From: Alphaproteobacteria bacterium | GTDB taxonomy: Bacteria; Pseudomonadota; Alphaproteobacteria; UBA9219 | NCBI GenBank assembly: GCA_028716765.1 | Contig: JAQUPC010000018.1 | Location: forward strand, 1-23,799 | Length of the DNA stretch: 23,799 bases | Reading direction: 5' to 3' | Shown: one piece after another, positions 1 to 7,091 of the stretch | How the letters are laid out: every line of letters begins with the position of its first letter | Position numbering within the stretch: the first letter of the stretch is position 1 | The notes under the pieces: generated by a model | Databases searched by the model: none | Seen by the model: only the letters and a program-made list of their open reading frames with translations | What the model was told of the DNA's origin: nothing | Position numbers and translations under genes: made by a program

Positions 1-1
1 G

Positions 2-889
2 CAAATCGATCCCGCACTGACCTCCGTCGTTATGGTCAGCCACTACACCGGGCCGGCGCTTGACCGCGCCATTGCCGCCGTTCTTGCCCAGACGGCGCCG
101 GTCGAACTTATCGTCGTGAACAACGGCAACCCGCCGGACATCGAAGCCCGGCTGGCGGCGCGGGCCAAAGAAGAGCCGCGCCTTCAGCTTTTGACGGGGC
201 ACGGCAACGCAGGGCTGGGCAAAGGCTGCAACATGGGGGCCGAGGTTGCGCGGGGCGGGCATCTTTTGTTCATGCGCGCGGACAGCTTGCCGCCGCCGGA
301 CGCCGTGGCCCGTATGCGCAAGCTTGCCGAAGGCGGCAAGCATCCCGTTTTGCTGGGAGCGCGAATCGTCGACGAAAACGGTATTGAGATTCGCGAGAGC
401 CGCCGCCCGTTTTTGACGCCCATTTTGGCTTTTCTCGAGTACCTGAACGCCGGACGTTATGTTCCGAAATTTCGTTTGTATCTGCACAACGACCCGGTGC
501 CGGAAGCGCCGGTACCGGTACCGGCGGTCAGCGGGGCTTTTCTGTTCGTCGCCGCCAAGGATTTCAAACGCATCAAGGGCTTCAGCGAAGGCTGCTTTAC
601 GGCCATTGCCGACATGGATTTTTGCCTCCAGCACCATCGGGCCGAAGGAAAGACTTATTTTGTTCCGGGCGTTGTGGTTAAACGGGCCGGAACGTCACAG
701 CCGCCCGACTATGTCCTCCTTGAAAGGAAGAGGGCGCGAAGCGAAAGCCACTATTTTCACGAGAACTTCGGCCACGCCTATACCCAGCCTGCGTTATGGG
801 TGCTCGACGTTCTGCTTTGGGGGCGGTTTGGCCTGAGATTCCTTCATTTCCGGCGTGACCGGGCCAGAGCTAAATTAGCGGTATCATAA
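2..889 (+). CDS. Family 2 glycosyltransferase, 5' end outside window
   Basis: The frame is open from base 2, and the residues before the first ATG (position 32), ending [14 protein letters not shown], look like the usual first beta strand of GT2 enzymes. The true start is therefore probably just upstream of the window. The core has the GT-A nucleotide-binding pattern: [15 protein letters not shown], then [13 protein letters not shown], then a hydrophobic strand ending MRADS, where the metal-binding acidic motif normally sits. A later [14 protein letters not shown] stretch fits the acceptor or base region. It resembles WbbL-type rhamnosyltransferases, but the sugar and acceptor cannot be read from the sequence. 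The enzyme would act at the cytoplasmic face of the membrane in surface-glycan assembly. No second glycan gene is visible beside it, since a terminator and the ribosomal protein operon follow directly. Confidence 0.85.
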   Translation, partial: QIDPALTSVVMVSHYTGPALDRAIAAVLAQTAPVELIVVNNGNPPDIEARLAARAKEEPRLQLLTGHGNAGLGKGCNMGAEVARGGHLLFMRADSLPPPDAVARMRKLAEGGKHPVLLGARIVDENGIEIRESRRPFLTPILAFLEYLNAGRYVPKFRLYLHNDPVPEAPVPVPAVSGAFLFVAAKDFKRIKGFSEGCFTAIADMDFCLQHHRAEGKTYFVPGVVVKRAGTSQPPDYVLLERKRARSESHYFHENFGHAYTQPALWVLDVLLWGRFGLRFLHFRRDRARAKLAVS

Positions 890-907
890 TACCGCAAGTC
901 TTTTTTT
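878..907 (+). terminator. Rho-independent terminator after the GT2 gene
   Basis: A 7-bp perfect stem (GCGGTAT, 878-884, with ATACCGC, 889-895) with a 4-base loop overlaps the stop codon of the glycosyltransferase. A run of seven T residues follows at 901-907. The five bases between stem and T-run make it slightly imperfect, but it sits exactly between the GT2 gene and the rplM promoter. Confidence 0.6.
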
Positions 908-927
908 GGCTTCCGGCCTTATTTTTG

Positions 928-955
928 TTGACGCCACGGCAATCTTGTTTGTAAA
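928..955 (+). promoter_or_regulatory. Sigma-70 type promoter for rplM-rpsI
   Basis: TTGACG (928-933) and TGTAAA (950-955) are separated by 16 bases. Transcription would start near 962, giving a leader of about 60 bases before the L13 start codon. No other good promoter is visible between the preceding terminator and the gene. The hexamer match was judged by eye. Confidence 0.5.
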
Positions 956-961
956 AAGCCC

Positions 962-1006
962 CGCCCCTGACAAACGGGGGCGCGAGTGGGCGCCGGGGCG
1001 CCCCGG
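962..1006 (+). promoter_or_regulatory. GC-rich structured leader of the rplM-rpsI mRNA
   Basis: Two strong hairpins fill the predicted 5' leader. The first pairs 962-968 with 976-982 (6 GC pairs plus a G-U pair, loop 969-975). The second pairs 988-993 with 998-1003 and contains the palindrome GGGGCGCCCC (995-1004). In E. coli L13 represses its own operon, and L13 leader structures are known in other bacteria. An autoregulatory role here is inference. Confidence 0.35.
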
Positions 1007-1022
1007 CAACGCAGGTGAAGAC

Positions 1023-1544
1023 ATGGCTGGAAAAATTCGACTGACCAAACCGAGCGTGCAAACGAAAAGTTTCGCGCTTAAACACGGCGAACAGAAAAAA
1101 CGCTGGGTTCTCATCGACGCCGACGGCGTCATTCTCGGCCGTCTCGCGGCGGCCGTTGTGCCCATGCTGCGCGGCAAGCACCGCGCGACGTTTACGCCTT
1201 CCGTCGATGGCGGCGATTACGTCGTCGTTATCAATGCCGAAAAAGTCCGCATGACGGGCCGCAAGGCGACGGATAAAGAGTTTTATTATCACACCGGTTA
1301 TCCCGGCGGCATCAAGGGACGCACGCGCGCGAAGATTCTGGCCGGGAACTATCCGGAACGCGTGATCGAAAAGGCGGTTGAGCGCATGATGCCGAAAGGC
1401 CCGCTTGGCCGTCGCCAGATGGGTTATCTCAAGGTTTACAAAGGATCGGAACATCCTCACGCGGCACAGAATCCGGTCGTGATGGATTTTGCCGCCGCCA
1501 ATCCCAAGAACAAGAGGGCGAAGAAAAATGGCCACACCAGCTAA
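1023..1544 (+). CDS. rplM: 50S ribosomal protein L13
   Basis: This is a large-subunit rRNA-binding protein of 173 residues. Recognisable family blocks, in order, are [57 protein letters not shown], and [21 protein letters not shown]. The ATG at 1023 is chosen because it is preceded by AGGTGA at suitable spacing, and the longer in-frame TTG reading would run through the predicted promoter and leader. The protein is longer than most L13 proteins (about 140-160 residues) because of a basic N-terminal stretch of roughly 25 residues and a basic C-terminal tail. It overlaps the start of rpsI by 17 bases, which suggests translational coupling of the conserved L13-S9 pair. Confidence 0.97.
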   Translation: MAGKIRLTKPSVQTKSFALKHGEQKKRWVLIDADGVILGRLAAAVVPMLRGKHRATFTPSVDGGDYVVVINAEKVRMTGRKATDKEFYYHTGYPGGIKGRTRAKILAGNYPERVIEKAVERMMPKGPLGRRQMGYLKVYKGSEHPHAAQNPVVMDFAAANPKNKRAKKNGHTS

Positions 1545-2109
1545 ACCGGGCGCCAAGGAATCCAAGAGCGCGCCGCGCGCAAAAAGCCCCCGCAAAGCCC
1601 CGCTTTCCGGGATCAAAGCCGCTGTGAAAGAGGCGAAGGAAATCGAGGCGGCTCCCGTCACGATCGCCGCGGCGGAAAAACCCGCCGCCGAAACGCCCAG
1701 GCACGAGCGCAAGGTCGACAAGTTTGGCCGTTCGTATGCCACCGGAAAGCGTAAAAACGCGATCGCGCGCGTCTGGATCAAGCCCGGAAACGGCAAGATC
1801 ACCGTCAACGGCCGCGAACTGAAAGTTTATTTCGCGCGCCCCGTTCTGCAAATGGTCGTCAACCAGCCGTTCGAAGTCGCCAACCGCGCCAACCAGTTCG
1901 ATGTGGAATGCCTCGTGGCCGGCGGCGGCTTGTCGGGACAAGCCGGTGCCGTAAAACACGGCATTTCGAAGGCCTTGACCCTGTTCGAGCCGGATCTGCG
2001 CAAGCCTCTCAAGGTGGCGAAGTTCCTGCGCCGCGACGCCCGCGTCGTCGAGCGCAAAAAGTACGGCCGCGCCAAAGCCCGCAAACGCTTCCAGTACAGC
2101 AAGCGTTAA
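1528..2109 (+). CDS. rpsI: 30S ribosomal protein S9 with long N-terminal extension
   Basis: This small-subunit protein has a C-terminal tail that reaches the P-site tRNA. The S9 core runs from about residue 67 to 193: [49 protein letters not shown], and the canonical end RKRFQYSKR. The ATG at 1528 lies inside the end of rplM, with a purine-rich stretch (GAGGGCGAAG) just before it. The 193 residues greatly exceed the usual 130 or so. The extra 60 residues at the N-terminus are rich in Ala, Lys, Pro and Glu and look disordered. Milder extensions are common in alphaproteobacterial S9. It is co-transcribed with rplM. Confidence 0.97.
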   Translation: MATPAKPGAKESKSAPRAKSPRKAPLSGIKAAVKEAKEIEAAPVTIAAAEKPAAETPRHERKVDKFGRSYATGKRKNAIARVWIKPGNGKITVNGRELKVYFARPVLQMVVNQPFEVANRANQFDVECLVAGGGLSGQAGAVKHGISKALTLFEPDLRKPLKVAKFLRRDARVVERKKYGRAKARKRFQYSKR

Positions 2110-2119
2110 GGCAGAAATC

Positions 2120-2207
2120 AGGGATTAGTGGCCAGGGTTAGGGATTTTGCATTGAGGGCGAGAGTGGCCTCTTGCATTGAATCCCGAATCCCGTATTCCT
2201 AATCCCT
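2120..2207. repeat. Imperfect inverted-repeat intergenic element
   Basis: The outer arms are a perfect 9-bp inverted repeat (AGGGATTAG at 2120-2128, CTAATCCCT at 2199-2207). Inside them, GGGTTAGGGATT (2135-2146) is partly complementary to AATCCCGAATCCC (2180-2192). The centre carries the direct repeat TGCATTGA (2148-2155 and 2173-2180). The arms consist of repeated GGGATT-like words. The element fills the gap between rpsI and the next gene, lacks a T-run, and resembles a REP- or MITE-like palindromic unit more than a terminator. Confidence 0.5.
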
Positions 2208-2229
2208 AGCCTTCAGCATCTAACCTCCA

Positions 2230-2736
2230 ATGCTCATCCTCCCCTATCGCGGCGTTATGCCCATGATCGATCCCTCGGCTTTTATCGCGCCGGGCGTGGT
2301 CGTGATCGGCGACGTTGAGATCGGCGCGGAAACGTCCGTTTGGCCGGGTTGCGTTCTGCGCGGTGACGTTCATGTCATCCGCATCGGCGCGCGCACGAAC
2401 ATTCAGGACGGCACCGTCGTCCATGTGACCGCCGGAGGGCAGGGCACCCATATCGGCGACGACGTCACGGTGGGCCACATGGCCCTGCTGCATGACTGCA
2501 CGGTGGAGAGCAACGCTTTTGTGGGCATGAAGGCCATTCTTATGGACGGCGCGAGGATCGAAAGCCGCGGCGTGCTGGCTGCTGCCGCGCTATTGACCCC
2601 GAAAAAAGTGGTGCCCTCCGGCCAGCTTTGGGCCGGGAGCCCCGCAAGATTCATGCGCGACTTAACGCCTGCCGATATGGCCGAGTTTGGCCCCCGTGCG
2701 CAGGAGTATGTCGAGCTGATGAAGTCCTACCGCTGA
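2230..2736 (+). CDS. Gamma-carbonic anhydrase family protein
   Basis: The 168-residue protein forms a left-handed beta-helix of hexapeptide repeats and is expected to be a trimer. Hexapeptide turns run from IDPSAFIAPGVVVIGDVEIG to about residue 120, followed by a C-terminal helix. The three metal-binding histidines of the family are present at H65 (VVHV), H83 (VGHMA) and H88 (LLHDC), in the normal spacing. The family includes YrdA, CaiE and PaaY-type proteins and true gamma carbonic anhydrases, and hydration of CO2 has not been shown for many members. The ATG at 2230 gives the standard MLILPYRG start of the family, although no clear ribosome-binding site precedes it. Confidence 0.92.
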   Translation: MLILPYRGVMPMIDPSAFIAPGVVVIGDVEIGAETSVWPGCVLRGDVHVIRIGARTNIQDGTVVHVTAGGQGTHIGDDVTVGHMALLHDCTVESNAFVGMKAILMDGARIESRGVLAAAALLTPKKVVPSGQLWAGSPARFMRDLTPADMAEFGPRAQEYVELMKSYR

Positions 2737-2878
2737 ATTTTTATTGCCGGCCGGATCGCGCGATCAAACCTCCGAAACCAATTAATTTGGATTGCCCCCG
2801 CGCTTTTTGCGCCGCACAAAAAAATCTTTGCTTTCAGCTTTGCTTTCGGGGCCGAAAAGAGTTATGGGTCAGGCCTTC

Positions 2879-3952
2879 ATGAGCGTCCTGTTCCAGGCCC
2901 TCAACCGGGCCGCCCGCGACTATCGCGATCAACAATCTCCTCTTGTGGTGCCGTTTTTATCGCTGGCGCCAAAACCTGCGCGCGCGCGGTTTGTCTGGAT
3001 AACTTTTGCCGTCGCCTTGATTTTGACCGCCGTTGTTTTGCACTCTTTGTGGAAGCCCGCTCAGACAAACGGCACCATTCCGGCCATGATGACGGCGCTT
3101 GATACGGCCGTCCCGGCCGAAACGTCCGGAACGCAGTCATCGGATCCGGTTGCTGATGAACTCCAACCCTTCGATCCACAAGAGGCGCTTCTTGCTCAAG
3201 CCCCCGCCTCTGCCGCCGCGGAAGTTTCCGTTCCGGCTCCTGAAGCCGCCGGAGCCCCGGCGGCGGCAATTCAACAGGTTCCCATGCATGGAGAGACCGT
3301 AAGTTCGGGGCCGCAAGGTATTGCTTTGCCCGTCGACAGCCTTGCCGTGCCTACGTTGGACGATTCGGCGGCGATCGAGGTTGCGCAGCAAACGCAAAAG
3401 GAACTGGTCAAGGAGCCGGTCGTTGCCGAAGCCAAAAAAACCAAAGTTCCGGCGGCGCACGTTATCGTAAAGGAGGCCGACGCGCCGTCCGTCCCCGGTT
3501 TGTTGCGTGAAGCTCATGTGCACGTGACGGCAAAGCGTTACGACAAGGCCATAGATTTGTACGACAAGGCGCTGGCTCAGGACGGCAACAATCAGGACGC
3601 CTGGGACGGAAAAATCTATGCCTTGCAGCAAACCGGCACCGCGAAAGCCCTGGAAGGATTGAAAAAGATGGCCGAAAGCCGTCCTTTCTCGGCGCCCGTT
3701 CACGCGGCGCTGGCTCTGGTCATGATGCGGCAGGGCGACCTGAAATCCGCTCTGGAATCCTGGCGGCGGGCGGTCGAGCTAAATCCGGCCGACAAAACCT
3801 ACCTTCTCAGCTTTGCCGTCCTTCATGATCAGATGGGGCACGATGCCGAAGCGTTGGCGATGTACCGGAAGCTTTCGCCGCCCCTGTCTGCCGAAGTTCA
3901 GCACCGTCTAGACTATCTTGCGGCGCAGGAGGGCTCGAAAGGGCCGCCCTGA
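2879..3952 (+). CDS. Membrane-anchored TPR protein (MshN/GspB-like arrangement)
   Basis: From the ATG at 2879 this is a 357-residue protein. It has a short cytoplasmic N-terminus (MSVLFQALNRAARDY), one transmembrane helix at about residues 38-58, a long Ala/Pro/Val-rich linker to about residue 200, and a C-terminal region of about three TPR-like repeats (for example YDKAIDLYDKALAQD and LKSALESWRRAVELNPAD). The N-terminal pattern followed by one membrane helix is typical of the small inner-membrane partners of ExeA-type ATPases, and such an ATPase follows after 4 bases. The TPR domain would lie in the periplasm. An alternative start at 2864 (MGQAF) adds five residues, and neither start has a strong ribosome-binding site. 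Its substrate is unknown. Confidence 0.75.
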   Translation: MSVLFQALNRAARDYRDQQSPLVVPFLSLAPKPARARFVWITFAVALILTAVVLHSLWKPAQTNGTIPAMMTALDTAVPAETSGTQSSDPVADELQPFDPQEALLAQAPASAAAEVSVPAPEAAGAPAAAIQQVPMHGETVSSGPQGIALPVDSLAVPTLDDSAAIEVAQQTQKELVKEPVVAEAKKTKVPAAHVIVKEADAPSVPGLLREAHVHVTAKRYDKAIDLYDKALAQDGNNQDAWDGKIYALQQTGTAKALEGLKKMAESRPFSAPVHAALALVMMRQGDLKSALESWRRAVELNPADKTYLLSFAVLHDQMGHDAEALAMYRKLSPPLSAEVQHRLDYLAAQEGSKGPP

Positions 3953-3956
3953 TTCC

Positions 3957-4808
3957 ATGCCGTTTCTCAATCATTTCAATCTGACCGATTATCCCTTCGC
4001 GCTTACGCCGAACACGAGCCTTTTTTATCCCGCCGATCACGCGCAAGCCGTTCTGGCGGCCCTTGTCTTTTCCGTCCAGCGGGGCGATGGGCTCTTGAAA
4101 GTCGTCGGGCCCGTGGGTTCCGGCAAAACCATGCTGTGCCGCATGTTGCTGGAGCGTCTCGAAGTTTTACCCGTGAACACGGCCTACCTTAGCGCCCCGG
4201 CCGCCGTTGCGCCGGGACAATTGCCTGCTCAGGTTCTGCGCGAATTCGGCCTGTGTGCCGGCAATGAAAGTGATGCCTCGGCGCTTCACGGCTTTTTGCT
4301 GGGTGAACACGCCAGAGGCAAGCGCAACGTGCTGATCGTCGACGAAGCGCAGGCGCTCGGCCCCGGGGGGCTGGAAGCCGTCCGTCTGCTCTCGAACCTT
4401 GAGACGTCAACGCACAAGTTGCTGCAAATTATCCTGTTCGGGCAGGCCGAACTTAACCAGCTTCTGCGCCGCAGCGACTTGCGGCAGATCGCGCAGCGTC
4501 TAAGCTTCAGCTTTGTCACCCAGCCGCTTTCGATCAAGGCGGCGTCGGCCTATGTGAAGTTTCGGATGGAGCGCTGCACAAAAGACGGTATGCGCCGCGT
4601 CAGCTTTTCGCCAAAAGCGTTGACGCGCCTCGCCAGGGCGAGCGGCGGGCTTCCCCGCGTGATCCATATCCTCGCCGACAAAGCTATGTTGGCGCTTTAC
4701 GCTGAAGGCGGCCGGACCGTCGAGCCGCGTCATGTTCGCATAGCCGTGCGCGAGACGCCGGATGCGCGGTCCTTCTGGCGGCCCCTGCGCCTGCCCAAAG
4801 CGGCGTAA
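3957..4808 (+). CDS. ExeA/MshM-type AAA ATPase
   Basis: The 283-residue ATPase begins MPFLNHFNLTDYPFALTP, the signature N-terminus of ExeA, GspA and MshM proteins. It has Walker A GPVGSGKT at residues 51-58, Walker B NVLIVDE at 124-130 followed by AQAL, a sensor-like strand ending FGQAEL at 161-166, and arginine-rich LRQIAQRL near 175-182. The C-terminal helical lid carries GLPRVIHILADKAM. Family members drive secretin or pilus assembly at the inner membrane. The ATG at 3957 is four bases after the TPR gene stop, so the two are probably co-translated and interact. No secretin, pilin or pilus ATPase gene is seen nearby. Confidence 0.88.
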   Translation: MPFLNHFNLTDYPFALTPNTSLFYPADHAQAVLAALVFSVQRGDGLLKVVGPVGSGKTMLCRMLLERLEVLPVNTAYLSAPAAVAPGQLPAQVLREFGLCAGNESDASALHGFLLGEHARGKRNVLIVDEAQALGPGGLEAVRLLSNLETSTHKLLQIILFGQAELNQLLRRSDLRQIAQRLSFSFVTQPLSIKAASAYVKFRMERCTKDGMRRVSFSPKALTRLARASGGLPRVIHILADKAMLALYAEGGRTVEPRHVRIAVRETPDARSFWRPLRLPKAA

Positions 4809-4810
4809 AC

Positions 4811-4838
4811 TTGGCAACGGCCAAGGGTCTGGTATAAC
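4811..4838 (+). promoter_or_regulatory. Sigma-70 type promoter giving a leaderless mRNA
   Basis: TTGGCA (4811-4816) and TATAAC (4833-4838) are spaced by 16 bases, directly after the stop codon of the ATPase gene. The ATG of the next gene begins six bases after the -10 box, at the expected transcription start, so the mRNA would have essentially no leader. No ribosome-binding site precedes that ATG. Confidence 0.6.
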
Positions 4839-4844
4839 GGGGCC

Positions 4845-5546
4845 ATGCCGCCCTTTGATCTCATTTCGCCCGATAACGCGCTCCACCATATTATCCGGGA
4901 ACAAATCGCCGCGGAAAGCGGCGGAAGGGGATGGGCCGGACCGGCCATCGAGTTTATGTCGCTGGCCGAGGCGCTGGAGGCCTGGAAAACCTGTCAACCC
5001 GAAACCGTTTTGATCGACGATGCGGCGTTCGATCATGACGCGGAGCCGTTCGCCAGCATTCTGGGCGCAAGCGCAGCGCCCGTTTTGCTGTTTATTCTGG
5101 GCGAGGCCGAAAAGAACTTTGACAACGCCTTTGTTACGGAAACGTTTTCCAAGCCGGTTCGGCTCGGCCACCTTTTGACGCGATGGCAATTCTACAATCA
5201 GGCGCGCGCGAAGAACCGCGACGTCGTCCTGACGCTCGGGCCCTGGCGCTTTATGCCGCGCGCGCGGCAATTAAGCCTCGCCGCGGGCAGTGCGGCCATT
5301 AAGCTTACGGACAAGGAAGCGAGCCTGCTCGAATATCTTTGCGGCGCCGGAGAGCCCATGACGCGAGATGAGATACTTGCGGCCGTGTGGGGCTACGACG
5401 GCACTATCGATACCCATACGCTCGAGACGCACATCTATCGCCTCCGTTGCAAACTGGCGCTTCCCGGCGGCGCGAAGCCTGAAGGCGACGCGTTTCTTGT
5501 CGAACGCGGCCGTTACCGGATAAATCCGTCATGGAGGAGCCCATGA
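4845..5546 (+). CDS. OmpR-type winged-helix regulator with degenerate receiver
   Basis: The 233-residue protein has two halves. Residues 1-115 resemble a response-regulator receiver that has lost the N-terminal acidic pair. A possible phospho-acceptor remains in VLIDDA (D58 or D59), and the usual switch lysine may be K103 in FSKPVRLGHLL. Residues 126-227 form a Trans_reg_C winged helix: LTDKEASLLEYL, EPMTRDEILAAVWGY, then the recognition helix THTLETHIYRLRCKL and the wing FLVERGRYRI. It probably binds DNA, but phosphorylation may not control it, and no histidine kinase is adjacent. Its stop overlaps the next gene's start (ATGA at 5543-5546), tying it to the DUF882 lipoprotein. Confidence 0.85.
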   Translation: MPPFDLISPDNALHHIIREQIAAESGGRGWAGPAIEFMSLAEALEAWKTCQPETVLIDDAAFDHDAEPFASILGASAAPVLLFILGEAEKNFDNAFVTETFSKPVRLGHLLTRWQFYNQARAKNRDVVLTLGPWRFMPRARQLSLAAGSAAIKLTDKEASLLEYLCGAGEPMTRDEILAAVWGYDGTIDTHTLETHIYRLRCKLALPGGAKPEGDAFLVERGRYRINPSWRSP

Positions 5547-6130
5547 GCGTTTTGCGTTTTGCGGTTTGCTGCGCGGCCCTTTTTCTTTTGGCGGCTTGCG
5601 GCGGCGGTTCGGCTCCGGCGGGCAAGCTGGTCCGCCAGCACGGCGGGCCCAAGACGAGGCCCGACAATGTCCCGGAGCGTTATATCGTTCTCGCCAATTC
5701 CCGGGGCGGAGAGAAATTGAGCCTTACGTATTTTCATGAAGGCAACTATGACCCGGCGGCGATGAAGGCCATTAACCGCCTGTTCCGTGACCGTCATAAC
5801 GATGCCGTAGGCAACATCGACCCTGAGTTGATCGATTTTCTTGTCGATATCCGTACCCGTCTGGCGTTGCCGCCCACCGTGGTGTTCGAGATTTTATCGG
5901 GCTATCGCTGTCCGGAAACCAACGCGGAACTGGCCCGGCGCAACAATCACGTAGCCAAGGAAAGCCTGCATATTCATGGCTGGGCGGTGGATTTCCGCGT
6001 TTCCGGGGTTAACGGCAGCGCCATAGCCGAGGTGGCGAAAACCATGCAGCGGGGGGGGGTCTCCTTTTATCCCATAGACAATCATGTGCACGTCGACCTC
6101 GGTAACATTCGTACGTGGCCCACGAAGTAA
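5543..6130 (+). CDS. DUF882/YcbK-like M15 peptidase, predicted lipoprotein
   Basis: The 195-residue protein has a lipoprotein signal peptide with the lipobox LAAC (lipid Cys at residue 19), followed by a Gly-rich linker. The catalytic domain has SGYRCPETN (119-127), SLHIHGWAVDF (141-151) and HVHVD (181-185). The zinc ligands of the D-Ala-D-Ala or endopeptidase M15 fold are therefore H143, D150 and H183. Relatives such as MepK (YcbK) cut peptidoglycan cross-links. The lipid anchor would place it at the outer or inner membrane facing the periplasm. The start at 5543 is preferred over 5531 because GGAGG sits five bases before it and it forms an ATGA overlap with the regulator gene. Confidence 0.85.
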   Translation: MSVLRFAVCCAALFLLAACGGGSAPAGKLVRQHGGPKTRPDNVPERYIVLANSRGGEKLSLTYFHEGNYDPAAMKAINRLFRDRHNDAVGNIDPELIDFLVDIRTRLALPPTVVFEILSGYRCPETNAELARRNNHVAKESLHIHGWAVDFRVSGVNGSAIAEVAKTMQRGGVSFYPIDNHVHVDLGNIRTWPTK

Positions 6131-6166
6131 TGTTTCGGTAAGATTTCGAAGGTAAACTGGCGGGCC

Positions 6167-6715
6167 ATGTCCCTTGCGCCCGAAGATATCCTGAACTTTT
6201 GGTTCATGGAAACAGGTCAAAATCGCTGGTTCGCGTCCGATCCGGCGCTGGACGAAGTCCTGCGCGGCCGGTTTCTCGAAACGCATGAGCAAGCCGCCCG
6301 GGGCGGCCTCAAAAAATGGGAAGATACGCCCGAAGGCATGCTGGCCCTGCTTCTTTTGCTCGACATTTTCCCGCGCCGGATGTTCCGCAACACGCCGCGC
6401 GCCTATGCCACGGACGGCCTTGCTCTGGAACTGGCGCGCAGCGCCATCATCAAGCATTTCGACGACCGGATCGACCGGTTGTTCAAGCTCTTTTTCTACC
6501 TGCCGTTCGGGCACGCCGAGAGCGCGGGCAACCAGCGCCTGGCCGTGTATTACATCCGCGAACGCACAAAGGAGCCGGCATGGATCGACGAAGCCGGAGA
6601 ACGGCAGCAAATCATCCGTTGTTTCGGCAGGTTTCCGCACCGCAACGCCGCGCTTGGCCGCGCCACCACGCCTGAAGAGGCCGAATATCTGGCGCAGGCG
6701 GGAGAAGAAACATAG
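6167..6715 (+). CDS. DUF924 family protein
   Basis: The 182-residue protein matches DUF924 throughout. It starts EDILNFWF, contains the central signature DIFPRRMFRNTPRAYATD, then FYLPFGHAES, and ends with CFGRFPHRNAALGRATTPEE. The family is predicted to be all-helical and TPR-like. Its biochemical function is not known, and I do not assign one. The canonical DQFPRN signature is DIFPRR here, a small deviation. The gene follows the DUF882 gene by 36 bases without a strong ribosome-binding site. Its stop codon shares bases with the proposed start of the YraN gene. Confidence 0.85.
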   Translation: MSLAPEDILNFWFMETGQNRWFASDPALDEVLRGRFLETHEQAARGGLKKWEDTPEGMLALLLLLDIFPRRMFRNTPRAYATDGLALELARSAIIKHFDDRIDRLFKLFFYLPFGHAESAGNQRLAVYYIRERTKEPAWIDEAGERQQIIRCFGRFPHRNAALGRATTPEEAEYLAQAGEET

Positions 6716-7077
6716 CCGCCGCGCGCCGGCTCTCGTCCCACCGGGCAGGCCTTTGGGCCGAAGCGCTTTGCCGCGCCGTCCTGAATCTCAAGGGATACCG
6801 GATTGTGGCAAGCCGTTACCGTTCGAAACTGGGCGAAATCGATATCGTCGCTGCGCGGGGAAAGACGCTCGCCTTTGTGGAGGTCAAGGCCCGCGATTCG
6901 CAAAGCGCGGCTTCGGAGGCGATCACGCTCCGCCAGCGCGAGCGTCTTGGCAGGGCGGCGGCCGATTTTCTGGCTCGCCATCCCCGCTATAACCGGCATG
7001 TCATGCGATTCGACGCCATGCTGGTGACGCCCTGGCGCTGGCCGGCGCATATTCCGAATGCCTGGCAGGATTCTTGA
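6712..7077 (+). CDS. YraN/UPF0102 family nuclease-like protein, probable AUA start
   Basis: The family resembles Holliday-junction resolvase and PD-(D/E)xK nucleases, but its cellular role is unclear. Residues 42-59 carry the motif GEID (E42, D44) and EVK (E57, K59), and the end HIPNAW is also typical. The conserved N-terminal helices (ARRLSSHRAGLWAEAL, then LKGYRIVASRYRS) lie upstream of the first GTG (6805). In that stretch the frame has no ATG, GTG or TTG, and only one CTG (6781). GGAG at 6701-6704 lies seven bases before an ATA at 6712 that overlaps the DUF924 stop (ATAG). That start gives 121 residues, the normal family length. The start assignment is inference; a sequencing error or a CTG start would be alternatives. 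Confidence 0.8.
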   Translation: MAAARRLSSHRAGLWAEALCRAVLNLKGYRIVASRYRSKLGEIDIVAARGKTLAFVEVKARDSQSAASEAITLRQRERLGRAAADFLARHPRYNRHVMRFDAMLVTPWRWPAHIPNAWQDS

Positions 7078-7091
7078 GGTAGGGTGATTGC

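Noticed and set aside
906..1022. In-frame N-terminal extension of L13 to position 906
   Set aside because: It would run through the predicted promoter and structured leader, and the added residues match no L13 protein.
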